A stretch of 64,000 nucleotides of DNA from NCBI RefSeq assembly GCF_000262545.1, contig NZ_JH660660.1, forward strand, positions 225,500-289,499, given 5' to 3'. The position numbers and the translations under genes were made by a program. Of this stretch, positions 37,401-45,870 are shown piece after piece. Numbering within the stretch: position 1 is the first letter of the stretch; each line of letters starts with the position of its first letter. The notes below the pieces were generated by a model. That model searched no databases. It saw only the letters and a program-made list of their open reading frames with translations, and was not told the origin of the DNA. The DNA is from Prevotella bivia DSM 20514 (GTDB lineage Bacteria > Bacteroidota > Bacteroidia > Bacteroidales > Bacteroidaceae).

Positions 37401-37806
37401 AGTTGGCAGTAAGTCCAAGTTCCTTACCTAAATTGCGCAATACAGTTTGAAAGAAGGCATCTATTGTCTGCACTCGAAAGTTTTGATATTCGTGTGTCAA
37501 CTTTTCCAAGATATAAAGCGCATTATTGCGGATAGAGGTTTCTGTCAACCCTGTCTTTGCCTTTACTTGCAGCAAATAGTTGTCTGAGCTAGGCAGTCCA
37601 TTACCAATACCATAAAGCTGAGAGAGTATTCTCAACTTCATTTCTTGCGTTGCCTTATTAGTAAAGGTAACGGCAAGCATTTTATTATAGTCCTCGGGGT
37701 TCTTCACCAAAATAGAAATATATTCCACTGTCAAGGTAAATGTTTTTCCCGATCCTGCTGAAGCCCTATATACCGTTAATGCTTTATCGTTATTTGCCAT
37801 AGTCAT
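34411..37806 (-). CDS. AddA-like UvrD/RecB helicase-nuclease (1131 aa)
   Basis: This is an SF1A helicase with a C-terminal nuclease. Helicase motif I is YRASAGSGKTFTLT at residues 11-24. Motif Ia follows as VTFTNKATQEMK, motif II as MIDEFQDTSRVQW, motif III as LLVGDVKQSIYRWRQGD, and later motifs as TIHKSKGLEFD and LLYVAFTRAGKNLFL. The C-terminus ends with a RecB-type nuclease core (EMVVIDYKFGNHRNEYYEQV). All motifs appear intact. With the downstream AddB-like gene it should unwind and degrade broken DNA ends before RecA loading. The start may be two codons later, since two ATGs are close. Confidence 0.92.
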   Translation of the reverse strand: MTMANNDKALTVYRASAGSGKTFTLTVEYISILVKNPEDYNKMLAVTFTNKATQEMKLRILSQLYGIGNGLPSSDNYLLQVKAKTGLTETSIRNNALYILEKLTHEYQNFRVQTIDAFFQTVLRNLGKELGLTANLRVDLNTQQVEAKAVDQLIDSLRENDPMLRWIDEYISSNIEEDRSWNVVKEIKEFGKTIFDELYKTHEKQLDKIFKDEKFVTDFIKRLRFVCIDYEKSIKEKAKNIVEKIATSAIPINYFASYAYNQVVKLSKGKIENGDPHIHTQRIIEGEKQWASSKCSKKADKEMLNSFVDGVGLTEMVANLEASRIEGWKMYCTSKLVLLHLSKLRLLHKIAKQVEDDNLENHRFMLSNTQSLLKNLMKDNDIPFVFERIGAMLKYIMIDEFQDTSRVQWDNFKKLLLNCMAEIGSHNLLVGDVKQSIYRWRQGDWELLNNIEESIKPADGSYVDTSSIELKTLATNYRSEANIIRFNNAFFLQAMNVYEYPEDYFTPSKDKKIDKLEHSQKEKLKLAYADVAQKSPKADERGFVKATFYKKDAVYANDILAELADNIKQLLDIGYSQKSIAILVRNKKEIADIVTTINGTEWGKHIAIVSEEAFRLDASLAVNILVEALRLLAQPSDNLTRAKLVRAYYQVVNPEYDFAKERSTKLVSDVVDIAHDEHYYEQKEEFIRKHLNVSLPSEYVMDREKLLRLSLIDLVDKLYSLFQLKNLSVENAYISTFYDVLNDYLRDNPADIDDFVKEWDDSLCGVNIQTDDVDGIRILTIHKSKGLEFDNVLIPFCDWELEKKNTIFWVDGKNKVEPFSQLPIIPVSFKKDLENSFFSADYSEEHFQNIIDNLNLLYVAFTRAGKNLFLSGKNIADSNRRSNLLWHCLKALGTTLPNAKYSESTKEKDDETKSDEPICFEFGTLLSAHEYEPNKKKEEEFTNPFTVIPQPKDIRIETFNAAVSFRQSNKSDAFVQGEEITDRQKYMQVGSVLHNIFSSIKTLADIEPHLQALEAEGVIYNDDISSAQLRQQITAALNNEQVKSWFAGEWEVYNECTILQYDKATDRYYEQRPDRVITKGDEMVVIDYKFGNHRNEYYEQVHRYILLLQQMGHQKVTGFLWYVMRGEILSV

Positions 37807-37847
37807 TATTCCTTATTTAAGAGATACTTCTTTGTTGTTTGTGCTTT

Positions 37848-39908
37848 TTACCACTTGCTAAAGAGTTCAAAGCCAAATTTTACTCCAATGCCTTCATAAT
37901 GTCTTTGAGAAAATCCTGTGAAAATTCCCATTGAAAACACTCTGTTTGTAAAGCTATACCCTACTTCTGTATAAGGGCATAAATATTTCACACCTAGCAT
38001 ACTCACGTAAATGCGCTCCTTTTCGATGACCCTTCCCACCCATGGTAGCCATGATAGTACTAATAGCGGACTCTCATAGGTGAAATTAGCTCTTACATAA
38101 AAATTAGAGGCATTATACCAGTTTGCATTCAACATTTCAAATTCCCCGCTCCAATCATCACGCCATCCATTAGGAATATAGTTTTCGTGGAAGTTGTAAT
38201 AAGATAGGAAGTAGGTCTCTCCTTTTTTGTTTAGATAGCCACCTGCCCCTACTCGTAAGGACCACAATCGCATAGAGGGCAAATACCCAATATATTGTAA
38301 ATCGGTTTCTATTCTACTATACAATATATTACCTCCCAATACTTTTATGCCATGTTCATATTGCGCAGTAAAAACAAGAGGGGCATGACGAGTAAATGGA
38401 TACCATGACACCGATATAAATGGTGCTATCGACTGATAAGCAGATGGTCTTCCCACTGTCAAAAAGCCTGTTTTGTCTATTGCCGATCGCCTATGTATAG
38501 AGATACCTCCTTGCAAAGATAACTGTTGATATAGAATGTCATAGCCCGCAGTAAAGCGTAGCTCTGTATCCTTAAAATAGTCTAAGTTCATACGCTCCCA
38601 GTTTATGGTGTCTCGATGCACAGCCGCTTTAATATTATCTAATACACGTGAGTCGGTTATTCGATTACCATTAGAAATCTCCAATCGTACAAATCCAAAC
38701 CGATTTTTATTAAAGTTATAGATAATAGGGATACTATAGAATAATTGCTTCTGCTTAAATGAATAGCCCATCTTTAATCGTCCATAAATATCTCTGTTCG
38801 AATTAAATGTGTATCCTCCCTTAATATCCACCTTATAATATAGTCCCTTCCTATGGCTATAACCAAAATAAAGTGGATTGAGAATAGGTGCTATGCGCAT
38901 ATAGCCTTTATCATCAGCGGTATGTGTACTGATGTCGTTTAGGATATTATCGCCAATGATGTCCCAAAAAATTATCTTTGCCCAATTCTTTTTCTTCGGA
39001 ACTTTTATAGTATCGGTATGTAACGTGTCTTCTCTGGGGTAATATTCTTTTATCAAGTCTTGCTCTTCTGTTGTTAATTTTTTAGGGCGTAATCGCTCCA
39101 TCAATCTCAGATCGTGTGAGTCATTAATGGTGTCGGCTAAAGTTTCTGGCATATCAAAGTAACTATCCATTATGGCATCTATATGGTTACCCATAAATTT
39201 TATGGAGGCATCTATTTTACACCAGCGAGGCAATAACAAATTAGCTCCCTCATTTGCCATTTCTCCATTTATGGTAAAATGGTTCATATCGCTTTCACCT
39301 TCTAAGCTAAAGTCGATGATACGCCCAGTAGTTGTAACAATATTTGCATGGCCACGCCTTATTAATTCCGTATGTATACGTTTGCTTTTAAACGACAGTC
39401 TAGTGATAGAGTCGCTTATCACTTTTGCTTCATACGAATAATATTTATAATTATTGCTATTTAAAGGAGAAAGGATTTTGTTATAAAATATCTCTGTATC
39501 GTATAGCTGTGGACGAATATAATCGAGTAGATTATAAAGCACAGTATGACCATGATATACCGTACTTAGCCAAATGTTCCTCTTCGTGCGCCATTCACGA
39601 TTAGAATATACCACTTCATGCTCGTATGCCTCTGCCACAGCCTTTCGACGATTGTCTTTCATCATAAAGAACATTGTCGGCATACCCAAAAGCAGAAAGT
39701 TGCGACGTTTTATATCGATAAAACATTTTCTATAAACGTTTCGCTCGATAGAATCGGGCATACTGCTCGCTATTTCCTTTCCGTAAGCTGTAATTCTTTG
39801 TAGCAAAACCTTTTCGTCCTTACCTGCTTTTGCTGTAATGACAGTAATGCAAGTAAGGAGAAGCAAAAACGCTCTCAAAGTAATAGATGTTCTGTTAAGT
39901 TTTGCCAT
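37848..39908 (-). CDS. DUF5686-family outer-membrane beta-barrel protein (686 aa)
   Basis: A signal peptide (about residues 1-27, with a hydrophobic LRAFLLLLTCITVITA) precedes an N-terminal periplasmic part. A C-terminal barrel of alternating hydrophobic strands then ends in FGFELFSKW, a good outer-membrane assembly signal. The pattern matches DUF5686, Bacteroidetes barrel proteins of unknown function related to TonB-type and surface-assembly proteins. This copy lacks the N-terminal carboxypeptidase-like domain that many members carry. It precedes the AddA-like gene by 41 bp, but the functions seem unrelated. Confidence 0.75.
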   Translation of the reverse strand: MAKLNRTSITLRAFLLLLTCITVITAKAGKDEKVLLQRITAYGKEIASSMPDSIERNVYRKCFIDIKRRNFLLLGMPTMFFMMKDNRRKAVAEAYEHEVVYSNREWRTKRNIWLSTVYHGHTVLYNLLDYIRPQLYDTEIFYNKILSPLNSNNYKYYSYEAKVISDSITRLSFKSKRIHTELIRRGHANIVTTTGRIIDFSLEGESDMNHFTINGEMANEGANLLLPRWCKIDASIKFMGNHIDAIMDSYFDMPETLADTINDSHDLRLMERLRPKKLTTEEQDLIKEYYPREDTLHTDTIKVPKKKNWAKIIFWDIIGDNILNDISTHTADDKGYMRIAPILNPLYFGYSHRKGLYYKVDIKGGYTFNSNRDIYGRLKMGYSFKQKQLFYSIPIIYNFNKNRFGFVRLEISNGNRITDSRVLDNIKAAVHRDTINWERMNLDYFKDTELRFTAGYDILYQQLSLQGGISIHRRSAIDKTGFLTVGRPSAYQSIAPFISVSWYPFTRHAPLVFTAQYEHGIKVLGGNILYSRIETDLQYIGYLPSMRLWSLRVGAGGYLNKKGETYFLSYYNFHENYIPNGWRDDWSGEFEMLNANWYNASNFYVRANFTYESPLLVLSWLPWVGRVIEKERIYVSMLGVKYLCPYTEVGYSFTNRVFSMGIFTGFSQRHYEGIGVKFGFELFSKW

Positions 39909-39915
39909 ACGAAAA

Positions 39916-39947
39916 CAAAGATAGTAAAACTTGAAAGAAAAAGCAAG
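39916..39947 (-). promoter_or_regulatory. Promoter of the DUF5686 gene, giving a very short leader
   Basis: On the minus strand a -33 CTTG (39944-39947) and a -7 TATCTTTG (39916-39923) are 20 bp apart. Only 7 nt separate the -7 element from the ATG at 39908. Confidence 0.55.
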
Positions 39948-39977
39948 GGAGCTACTTTAAAAAGTCGTTATTCGTAC

Positions 39978-40061
39978 AGCCTATTTATAGGCTTCAAATT
40001 GTCTTATGAGAGAATTTTAATTATCTTATAACACATTTTAAATTCTCTCATAAGACAGTTT
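39978..40061. repeat. Tandem hairpins between the MBOAT and DUF5686 genes
   Basis: AGCCTAT and ATAGGCT (39978-39993) form a palindrome. Next, an 18-bp perfect inverted repeat (40000-40017 with 40040-40057) encloses a 22-nt loop and can extend by a few more pairs. It lies after the MBOAT gene but lacks a strong T run in that direction, so it is only a possible terminator. Confidence 0.6.
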
Positions 40062-40089
40062 TACGCTTTCTTCTTATCTTTTTAAGGCT

Positions 40090-41637
40090 TTAGAACTGAA
40101 AATAGATAAATGGCTGAACATCAGAACTTTTCACTTGCATAATAATAAAAATGACCGATGCAAGAACTATTGCTGCGCCAACTACACCTGTACGCTGAAG
40201 CACTTTAATACAATTGTTTTGCCATGAAGTGGGAATCCAATGCGAGAGCAATGCAAAGCCCATGAGGAGGAATACATATTTATAAGCCACAAAGACATCG
40301 GGCAATACACTAGGATTAAACTTGGTGAACATTTGACGCACCATGATGCCCACAGCTTGAAAGTCGCGACAACGGAAGAGTAGCCACGAGAAGGTGATAA
40401 TGTGGAAAGTGATAAACACTGAAAAGAAGCGTTTGATACCTGCAGGATGATAGCGCTTATCGTGATGTAAGATAGTTTGCGACCAGAATTTATGCACACA
40501 TACAAACAAACCATGCAGCACTCCCCAAACAATAAAGTTTAAAGAAGCACCATGCCACAACCCACAGGCCGTCATAGCTATCATCTGATTGAGATACATA
40601 CGCCATTTTCCATAACGATTACCACCTAGCGCAATATATACATAGTCGCGTATCCATGTAGATAAAGAGATGTGCCAACGACGCCAAAAGTCGGTCATAG
40701 AGTCGGCTTGCAACGGTGCATTGAAGTTTTGAGGAATAGTAAATCCAAGGAGCATCGCAATACCAATAGCAATATCAGAATAGCCAGAGAAGTCGCAATA
40801 AATTTGGAAGCAATAGCCATAGAGCCCTAGTAAAACTTCACCTCCTGAAAAGAGCGATGGGTTATCGAAAATACGATCCACAAAATTGGCGGATAAATAA
40901 TCGGAGATTACTGCCTTTTTAAGCAAACCAATAACAATGAGAAACACGCCCTGCGCAAACATTTCATTGGAAAGATGAAGAGGCTTACGAATTTGTGGAA
41001 CAAAATCGTTGGCACGCGTAATGGGTCCTGCTAACAATGTAGGGAAGAAGCTAACATAGAAAGCATAATCAAGCAAGCTCTCTAGTGGCTTCATCTTATC
41101 ACGATAAACATCAACGGTATAAGATATAGTCTTAAAAGTATAGAAACTAATACCTACAGGAAGGAAAATATCCCATGGCTGAAAGTTGTTACCTATCATT
41201 TGGCTCACCATACCTGCAAAGAAGTTGGTATATTTAAAATAAGCCAACATACCTAAATCGATAAATAACGAGAGGACAAGCCAAGTCTTTTTCTTTTCAC
41301 TTTGAGCTATTCGGCGTGCGATATAAAAATCGGAAATCGTAATGATTACTAATAATAGGAAGTAGATCCCACTACTCTTATAAAAGAAATAATAAGAAAA
41401 GAGCGTTACGAAAAGTAAGCGTGCCGAGAGTTGTTTGCGGAAACCCCAATACCCCAGCATAAAAGCAAGGAAGATAAAAAGAAAAGCTCCCGAAGAAAAT
41501 AGCAATGGGTTACGAGGATCGTACTGTAAAATAGAAAGAATATTAGCAGCATCTAATGATGAGAAATAAGCTGCAAATTGACTACCTAAAGCACTGAAAA
41601 AGCTAAGAATTGTATCAAATATGTTGTTAAAGTCCAT
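40090..41637 (-). CDS. MBOAT-family O-acyltransferase (515 aa)
   Basis: This is a multi-spanning membrane protein with about ten hydrophobic helices. It resembles AlgI/PatA/DltB, which move acyl groups across the membrane to acetylate cell-surface polymers. Signatures are FLPVGISFYTFKTISYTVDVYR in two overlapping parts, FCDFSGYSDIAIGIAMLLG, DFWRRWHISLSTWIRDYVYI, and CGLWHGASLNFIVWGVLHG, which carries the family's catalytic-type His. It follows the SGNH gene by 30 bp. The pair probably O-acetylates a surface glycan or peptidoglycan: MBOAT delivers the acyl group and the SGNH protein transfers it. Confidence 0.92.
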   Translation of the reverse strand: MDFNNIFDTILSFFSALGSQFAAYFSSLDAANILSILQYDPRNPLLFSSGAFLFIFLAFMLGYWGFRKQLSARLLFVTLFSYYFFYKSSGIYFLLLVIITISDFYIARRIAQSEKKKTWLVLSLFIDLGMLAYFKYTNFFAGMVSQMIGNNFQPWDIFLPVGISFYTFKTISYTVDVYRDKMKPLESLLDYAFYVSFFPTLLAGPITRANDFVPQIRKPLHLSNEMFAQGVFLIVIGLLKKAVISDYLSANFVDRIFDNPSLFSGGEVLLGLYGYCFQIYCDFSGYSDIAIGIAMLLGFTIPQNFNAPLQADSMTDFWRRWHISLSTWIRDYVYIALGGNRYGKWRMYLNQMIAMTACGLWHGASLNFIVWGVLHGLFVCVHKFWSQTILHHDKRYHPAGIKRFFSVFITFHIITFSWLLFRCRDFQAVGIMVRQMFTKFNPSVLPDVFVAYKYVFLLMGFALLSHWIPTSWQNNCIKVLQRTGVVGAAIVLASVIFIIMQVKSSDVQPFIYFQF

Positions 41638-41667
41638 GTATATATACGGTATTAAAAAAGGGGGGGA

Positions 41668-43068
41668 TTAATGTTCTTCTATCATTTTCTTGCGACGAGC
41701 ATAGTTGCCTTGCCCTGCCACAATTGATTTAAAAATGCGTTCACTGATATACTTGCCACCTTTATAATTAATGTGTACATAATCCTTAGTTCCCATACCT
41801 TGCTCATCAACAAGGCGCAACATAGAGCCAGCCCCTCCCATAGCATTGAATAAGCTATAGAAACCCACTTTACATTCTTGTGCTAGCTTCATTTGATAGC
41901 GCTCTAGTTCTTCTATTCCCTTCATTGTTCCATTAGGTGAAGCCTTTGAACCACGATCTGGAGCACCCATTATAAGAATACTTGTATTAGGGAAAGCACG
42001 CTTAAAGAGTTCTATTGCCTTACCCATTCCCTTAATATACTTCTGTAAACGTTCGGGAGTAGTGTTTGCATCAACAGCGTTAACACCAAATTGGAACACG
42101 ATTAAGTCGTAAGGACGAATAGCAGCAAAACGCTTTAACATAGCTTCAGGCAGTTTAGCTAGCGATTGCCCATCGGATCCACGCATACTAAAGTTATCTA
42201 CTACAACACCCTCTTCGGCTTCTTGTGCAGTACCAAAAAGTGTCGCATTGCTGCTTGAAATCTTTATAAGTGCATTTGAAGTTTTACCTGCTAACTCGGC
42301 AATTTGAATATCTGTAGATGGAGATACTGCGATGGTCTGTTGCTTACCACCGTCAATATTGATAGTAACATTAGCACCTGCCGTTGGACGAAGATAAAGT
42401 TTGGTACTACTCCATATATCAGTGCGCTTGTATTCGTGAAGGACAAAAGGTGCAAGACTTATTTGAGCAGGACCTGACAGCGTATAATAACGCTCAGCTA
42501 TACCAGCCTTTGTAACATCGTATGAGTCGGGACGCTTTACCATGTGCTCTACTATACCTGAGAATTTATTAGTGGTAGTATGCTTATATTGATTAATATC
42601 ATTACCAGCGTCTAACCAGCCTACCCCATAGCCACCATACTTGTTTTGCAGATCCTCTCGCAGATCAGCAAGGAGAATATCGCCTTCTATATACGAGTCG
42701 CCAAAATAAGCAATGCGCACAGGATGTCCCACTGCTTCATGGGCAGCAAGCTTGGTAAGATTAGCATAGAAATCGTCTAGGCTATTGCCTGTATTAGTGC
42801 CATAATCGGTAATAGGTTCTACACCCTTCCCCCACTCTTCTTTAAAGTTGATCTTACGACCATCGCCTGTGGTAATTTTCATAACACTATTTGAAGAGGT
42901 GATAATCGCCGAGGTTGATGTTTTTTCTTTATGGATTAAATCGCTCAATATATCTATCTTACGAAGTTCGGTTCCTGCTATCTTGATAGTTGGTAGGAAG
43001 TGGAGCAACACGAGGATTATGACTACCAAGCATGTAAGCAATAAAGGCTTATGGATGTTACTTTTCAT
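41668..43068 (-). CDS. SGNH/GDSL-type acyltransferase or esterase (466 aa)
   Basis: A single N-terminal hydrophobic segment (about residues 8-28, LLLTCLVVIILVLLHFL) anchors the protein or acts as an uncleaved signal. The SGNH blocks are visible: block I AYFGDSYIEGD, block III QFGVNAVDA with the Asn, and block V DYVHINYKGG with the catalytic Asp and His. The partnership with the downstream MBOAT gene suggests an acetyltransferase acting outside the membrane rather than a free esterase. A minus-strand -7 element TAATTTTG at 43145-43152 fits a promoter. Confidence 0.85.
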   Translation of the reverse strand: MKSNIHKPLLLTCLVVIILVLLHFLPTIKIAGTELRKIDILSDLIHKEKTSTSAIITSSNSVMKITTGDGRKINFKEEWGKGVEPITDYGTNTGNSLDDFYANLTKLAAHEAVGHPVRIAYFGDSYIEGDILLADLREDLQNKYGGYGVGWLDAGNDINQYKHTTTNKFSGIVEHMVKRPDSYDVTKAGIAERYYTLSGPAQISLAPFVLHEYKRTDIWSSTKLYLRPTAGANVTINIDGGKQQTIAVSPSTDIQIAELAGKTSNALIKISSSNATLFGTAQEAEEGVVVDNFSMRGSDGQSLAKLPEAMLKRFAAIRPYDLIVFQFGVNAVDANTTPERLQKYIKGMGKAIELFKRAFPNTSILIMGAPDRGSKASPNGTMKGIEELERYQMKLAQECKVGFYSLFNAMGGAGSMLRLVDEQGMGTKDYVHINYKGGKYISERIFKSIVAGQGNYARRKKMIEEH

Positions 43069-43264
43069 TATTTATATTCTTGCCTTAGTTTACAAGAAAA
43101 ATATTTTTGGTGTTATTATAGAGTTACTTATATTTATTAGGGAGCAAAATTACAAAAAACTTATGAATATTCACATCGTTTTATTGTGAATTTGGTATCT
43201 TTGTAACGTGTATACCTTACACTGATATACAGAAACAGAACAAACAAAAAAAAGACTAAGAAAT

Positions 43265-44551
43265 ATGATTAAAGTAACAAAGGAAGCAGCTCTTGAATAT
43301 CACAACACTGGGCGTCCTGGAAAAATTGAAGTAAAACCTACTAAACCCTACAACACACAAACCGATTTGAGTTTGGCTTACTCCCCAGGTGTGGCATATC
43401 CCTGCTTAGAGATACAGCAAAATCCACACGATGCTTATAAATATACTAATAAAGGCAATTTGGTAGCTGTTATAAGCAATGGCACTGCTGTTTTAGGACT
43501 AGGTAACATTGGTGCTATGAGTGGTAAACCCGTAATGGAAGGTAAGGGCTTGCTGTTTAAGATATATGGTGGCGTTGATGTATTCGATATTGAAGTTGCC
43601 GAAGAAGATCCAGATAAGTTTTGTGAAACAGTGGAACGCATAGCACCAACCTTTGGTGGTATTAACCTCGAAGATATTAAAGCCCCTGAATGTTTCTACA
43701 TTGAGGAACGACTGAAGCGTACGCTAGATATTCCTGTTATGCACGATGATCAGCATGGTACGGCTATTATCTCGGCAGCAGGACTAAAGAATGCTTTAGA
43801 AGTGGCTGGGAAAAACATTGAGGAAGTAAAACTTGTAGTAAATGGTGCTGGTGCTGCTGCTATCTCGTGTACAAAACTTTATATGTCTCTAGGCTTAAAG
43901 AAAGAAAATATCTTAATGCTCGACTCAAAAGGCGTGATTACCTCCGATCGTGAAAACCTTACTAAAGAGAAGCAACTCTTTGCTACTGATCGCAGAGATG
44001 TACACACTTTAGAGGAAGCTGTTAAGGGAGCAGATGTTTTTGTAGGCTTGTCAAAGGGGAATGTCTTATCGCAAGATATGGTGCGCTCTATGGCTAACCA
44101 CCCTATCGTTTTTGCCCTTGCCAATCCTATCCCTGAGATTACATACGAGGATGCTATCTCAGCACGTCCCGATGTGATAATGTCGACAGGTCGTTCCGAC
44201 TATCCTAACCAAATTAATAACGTATTGGGCTTCCCATACATCTTCCGTGGTGCGCTCGATGTTCATGCTACTGCTATCAACGAAGAGATGAAGATGGCCG
44301 CAGTGCTAGCCATTGCCGATCTTGCTAAACAGCCAGTACCCGATGTTGTAAAAGAGGTTTACAATAATACAGAACTTACCTTTGGGGCAAAATATTTTAT
44401 TCCAACACCCGTTGATCCCCGTTTGATCGTAGAGGTGAGTGCTGCTGTTGCTAAGGCTGCTATAGAAAGTGGTGTGGCGCGCACTGAAATTAAAGACTTT
44501 GATGCTTACAAGGAGCATCTACGTCAATTGCGAAATAGCGTTACTATGTAA
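43265..44551 (+). CDS. Malic enzyme, oxaloacetate-decarboxylating type (428 aa, no Pta domain)
   Basis: It converts malate to pyruvate and CO2 with reduction of NAD(P). Signatures are LSLAYSPGVAYPCLEI, the catalytic Lys region MEGKGLLFKI, GINLEDIKAPECFYIEE with metal ligands, PVMHDDQHGTA and the nucleotide site VVNGAGAAAIS. The sequence is closest to the large MaeB class, which in many Bacteroidetes continues into a phosphotransacetylase-like domain to reach about 760 aa. Here it stops after DAYKEHLRQLRNSVTM. It is either a natural short form or a truncation. A -7 element TATCTTTG is at 43196-43203 and a terminator follows. Confidence 0.93.
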   Translation: MIKVTKEAALEYHNTGRPGKIEVKPTKPYNTQTDLSLAYSPGVAYPCLEIQQNPHDAYKYTNKGNLVAVISNGTAVLGLGNIGAMSGKPVMEGKGLLFKIYGGVDVFDIEVAEEDPDKFCETVERIAPTFGGINLEDIKAPECFYIEERLKRTLDIPVMHDDQHGTAIISAAGLKNALEVAGKNIEEVKLVVNGAGAAAISCTKLYMSLGLKKENILMLDSKGVITSDRENLTKEKQLFATDRRDVHTLEEAVKGADVFVGLSKGNVLSQDMVRSMANHPIVFALANPIPEITYEDAISARPDVIMSTGRSDYPNQINNVLGFPYIFRGALDVHATAINEEMKMAAVLAIADLAKQPVPDVVKEVYNNTELTFGAKYFIPTPVDPRLIVEVSAAVAKAAIESGVARTEIKDFDAYKEHLRQLRNSVTM

Positions 44552-44589
44552 TTGAGAAACAAAATCAACATACAATAAGTATAAAAGAT

Positions 44590-44637
44590 AAGGAATTGTG
44601 AACTGCTTATTTTAAGGTTCATAGTTCCTTTTTTATT
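44590..44637 (+). terminator. Terminator after the malic enzyme gene
   Basis: A hairpin with arms AAGGAA plus TGAAC and GTTCA plus TTCCTT (44590-44630) is followed by a T run. It overlaps the end of the ISAs1 fragment. Confidence 0.8.
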
Positions 44638-45085
44638 TTATAGTAGCATTGGTATCTTGATACAGAAAAGGCAATAGTTTTGTGAAACTCAATGAAACAT
44701 GTCTCATCAGTTCTGCTATGCCCTTTCTTTTGTCGGATTTTTTCTTTCTCCGTCCTCTCCATATTGAGAACACGGAGTAGACAATTCTTTGTATGGTATC
44801 TAAATTGCGGGCTGCCCTTGCCGACTTTCGTTTTATCTTGTCTTGTAACAGGTTACGATCTAGCCTCCAGTGCATACTTTCTATCGACCAATGATTACGC
44901 ACCAATGTCCCTAATCTTGGTGTGTTCGCAGGCAGGCTGCTTACATACAGCCTTTTCTCAGTAGTGCAGCTTCCTGTTGATTTTTTGACAGTTTCGCACT
45001 CATAATCTATGATGGTTAGGTTGCCGTTCCACTTCTCCTTATTTGCAATGAGGTCAGTCCCGTGCAAGAGCCGTGAAGGCTGCAA
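44633..45085 (-). pseudogene. ISAs1-family transposase, C-terminal fragment
   Basis: The readable frame covers about the last 150 residues of an ISAs1-type DDE transposase, which is normally near 370 aa. Recognisable parts are TTEKRLYVSSLPANTPRLG, VRNHWSIESMHWRLDRNLL (the region of the final acidic catalytic residue) and ARNLDTIQRIVYSVFSIW. The N-terminal two thirds with the earlier acidic residues are missing, cut at about 45085. No terminal inverted repeats are evident. It is an inactive remnant, and marks the left edge of an accessory segment. Confidence 0.85.
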
Positions 45086-45103
45086 ATAATTCTATACCAA
45101 ACA

Positions 45104-45134
45104 TTTGGTGATTAGTTTACTTTTTATACCTTTG
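45104..45134 (+). promoter_or_regulatory. Near-perfect Bacteroidetes promoter
   Basis: A -33 TTTG (45104-45107) and a -7 TACCTTTG (45127-45134) have a 19 bp spacer. It points at the broken small ORF and possibly on to the cupin operon. Confidence 0.7.
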
Positions 45135-45156
45135 CAACCATAAAGAGAGAGCTGAA

Positions 45157-45405
45157 ATGCTTTCAAAAGATAGTCAAAGTGCTATGCAACAGTCAGTCAA
45201 AAAACTGCTACAAAAATGCTACAGTACAGACTTATTAAAATATATAATGTGTTGTCCTACAACGATATAAGAGAGATTGGTTCATAAACCTCTCTCTACC
45301 GACCGACAAACGATTGACATCTACGTGGAGGACAACTTCGGACAGCTTCAGCAACGGACTTTCAACTTCAACAATGAAGATACAAGCAAGCGTTCAAGTA
45401 GCTAA
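45157..45405 (+). pseudogene. Small ORF interrupted by one in-frame stop
   Basis: An 82-codon frame begins MLSKDSQSAMQQSVKKLLQ, is broken by a single TAA at 45268-45270, and resumes in the same frame to end DIYVEDNFGQLQQRTFNFNN followed by a short Ser/Lys/Arg-rich tail. The two halves read as sensible protein sequence, but I do not recognise the family. It has a strong promoter just upstream. It could be a decayed remnant of a mobile element, or a genuine 37-aa ORF followed by unrelated sequence. Confidence 0.45.
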
Positions 45406-45563
45406 GAGAGCATAAGCAATAGCATCTTATTTAGCTTTGCACAGTTGCAATAGGCTGTAATACATCTACATACAAATATATGACATCAAAACGAACGTCA
45501 TTCAAATGTTTTACGTACATTTGTAGCAGACAGATATTAATCATAACCAAATAAAAAGAGATT

Positions 45564-45866
45564 ATGGAACAATCAATCAATCATATCGGCAAGAAAATCA
45601 GCGCCTTAGGCAAGGTTGTTGACAACAAAGAATTCATGCTGGTACACCTGCAATTGAAAAGCGGAGAACAAATTCCCTCACACGACCATAAAGGACAGGA
45701 AGTATACTTCACTATAGTGAAAGGAACTGTGGAAGTTACTCTTGACGATACCGAGGTACATCGTATCAGCACAGGTACCGTTTTACATTTTCCTGGCGAA
45801 GCTCATGTAGGCATAAATGCCATAGAAGAGAGTGATTTTTTCGTTTACCTCATCAACAGACAATGA
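45564..45866 (+). CDS. Cupin-domain protein (100 aa)
   Basis: This is a single small beta-barrel. Cupin motif 1 is present as SHDHKGQEVYFTIVKGTVEV with two His and a Glu as probable metal ligands. Motif 2 appears as FPGEAHVGIN with the third His. Single-cupin proteins bind metals and small ligands, or act as sensors or isomerases; no substrate can be named. The next gene starts 4 bp after its stop, so the two form an operon. The pairing suggests a partner role for the DUF438 protein, perhaps metal or redox sensing. Confidence 0.85.
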   Translation: MEQSINHIGKKISALGKVVDNKEFMLVHLQLKSGEQIPSHDHKGQEVYFTIVKGTVEVTLDDTEVHRISTGTVLHFPGEAHVGINAIEESDFFVYLINRQ

Positions 45867-45870
45867 CGTT

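Larger units (their letters stand above)
45086..45563. other. 478-bp stretch between IS remnant and cupin gene
   Basis: No intact gene is seen. It contains the promoter and broken ORF described separately. Near its end is a -7-like TACATTTG (45516-45523) preceded by the inverted pair ATGAC (45480-45484) and GTCAT (45497-45501), which may drive and control the cupin gene. Confidence 0.55.

Noticed and set aside
40000..40057. Phase-variable invertible promoter
   Set aside because: The inverted repeats enclose only 22 bp, too short to hold a promoter.
44633..45085. Active ISAs1 element
   Set aside because: Only the C-terminal 150 residues are present, and no terminal inverted repeats were found.
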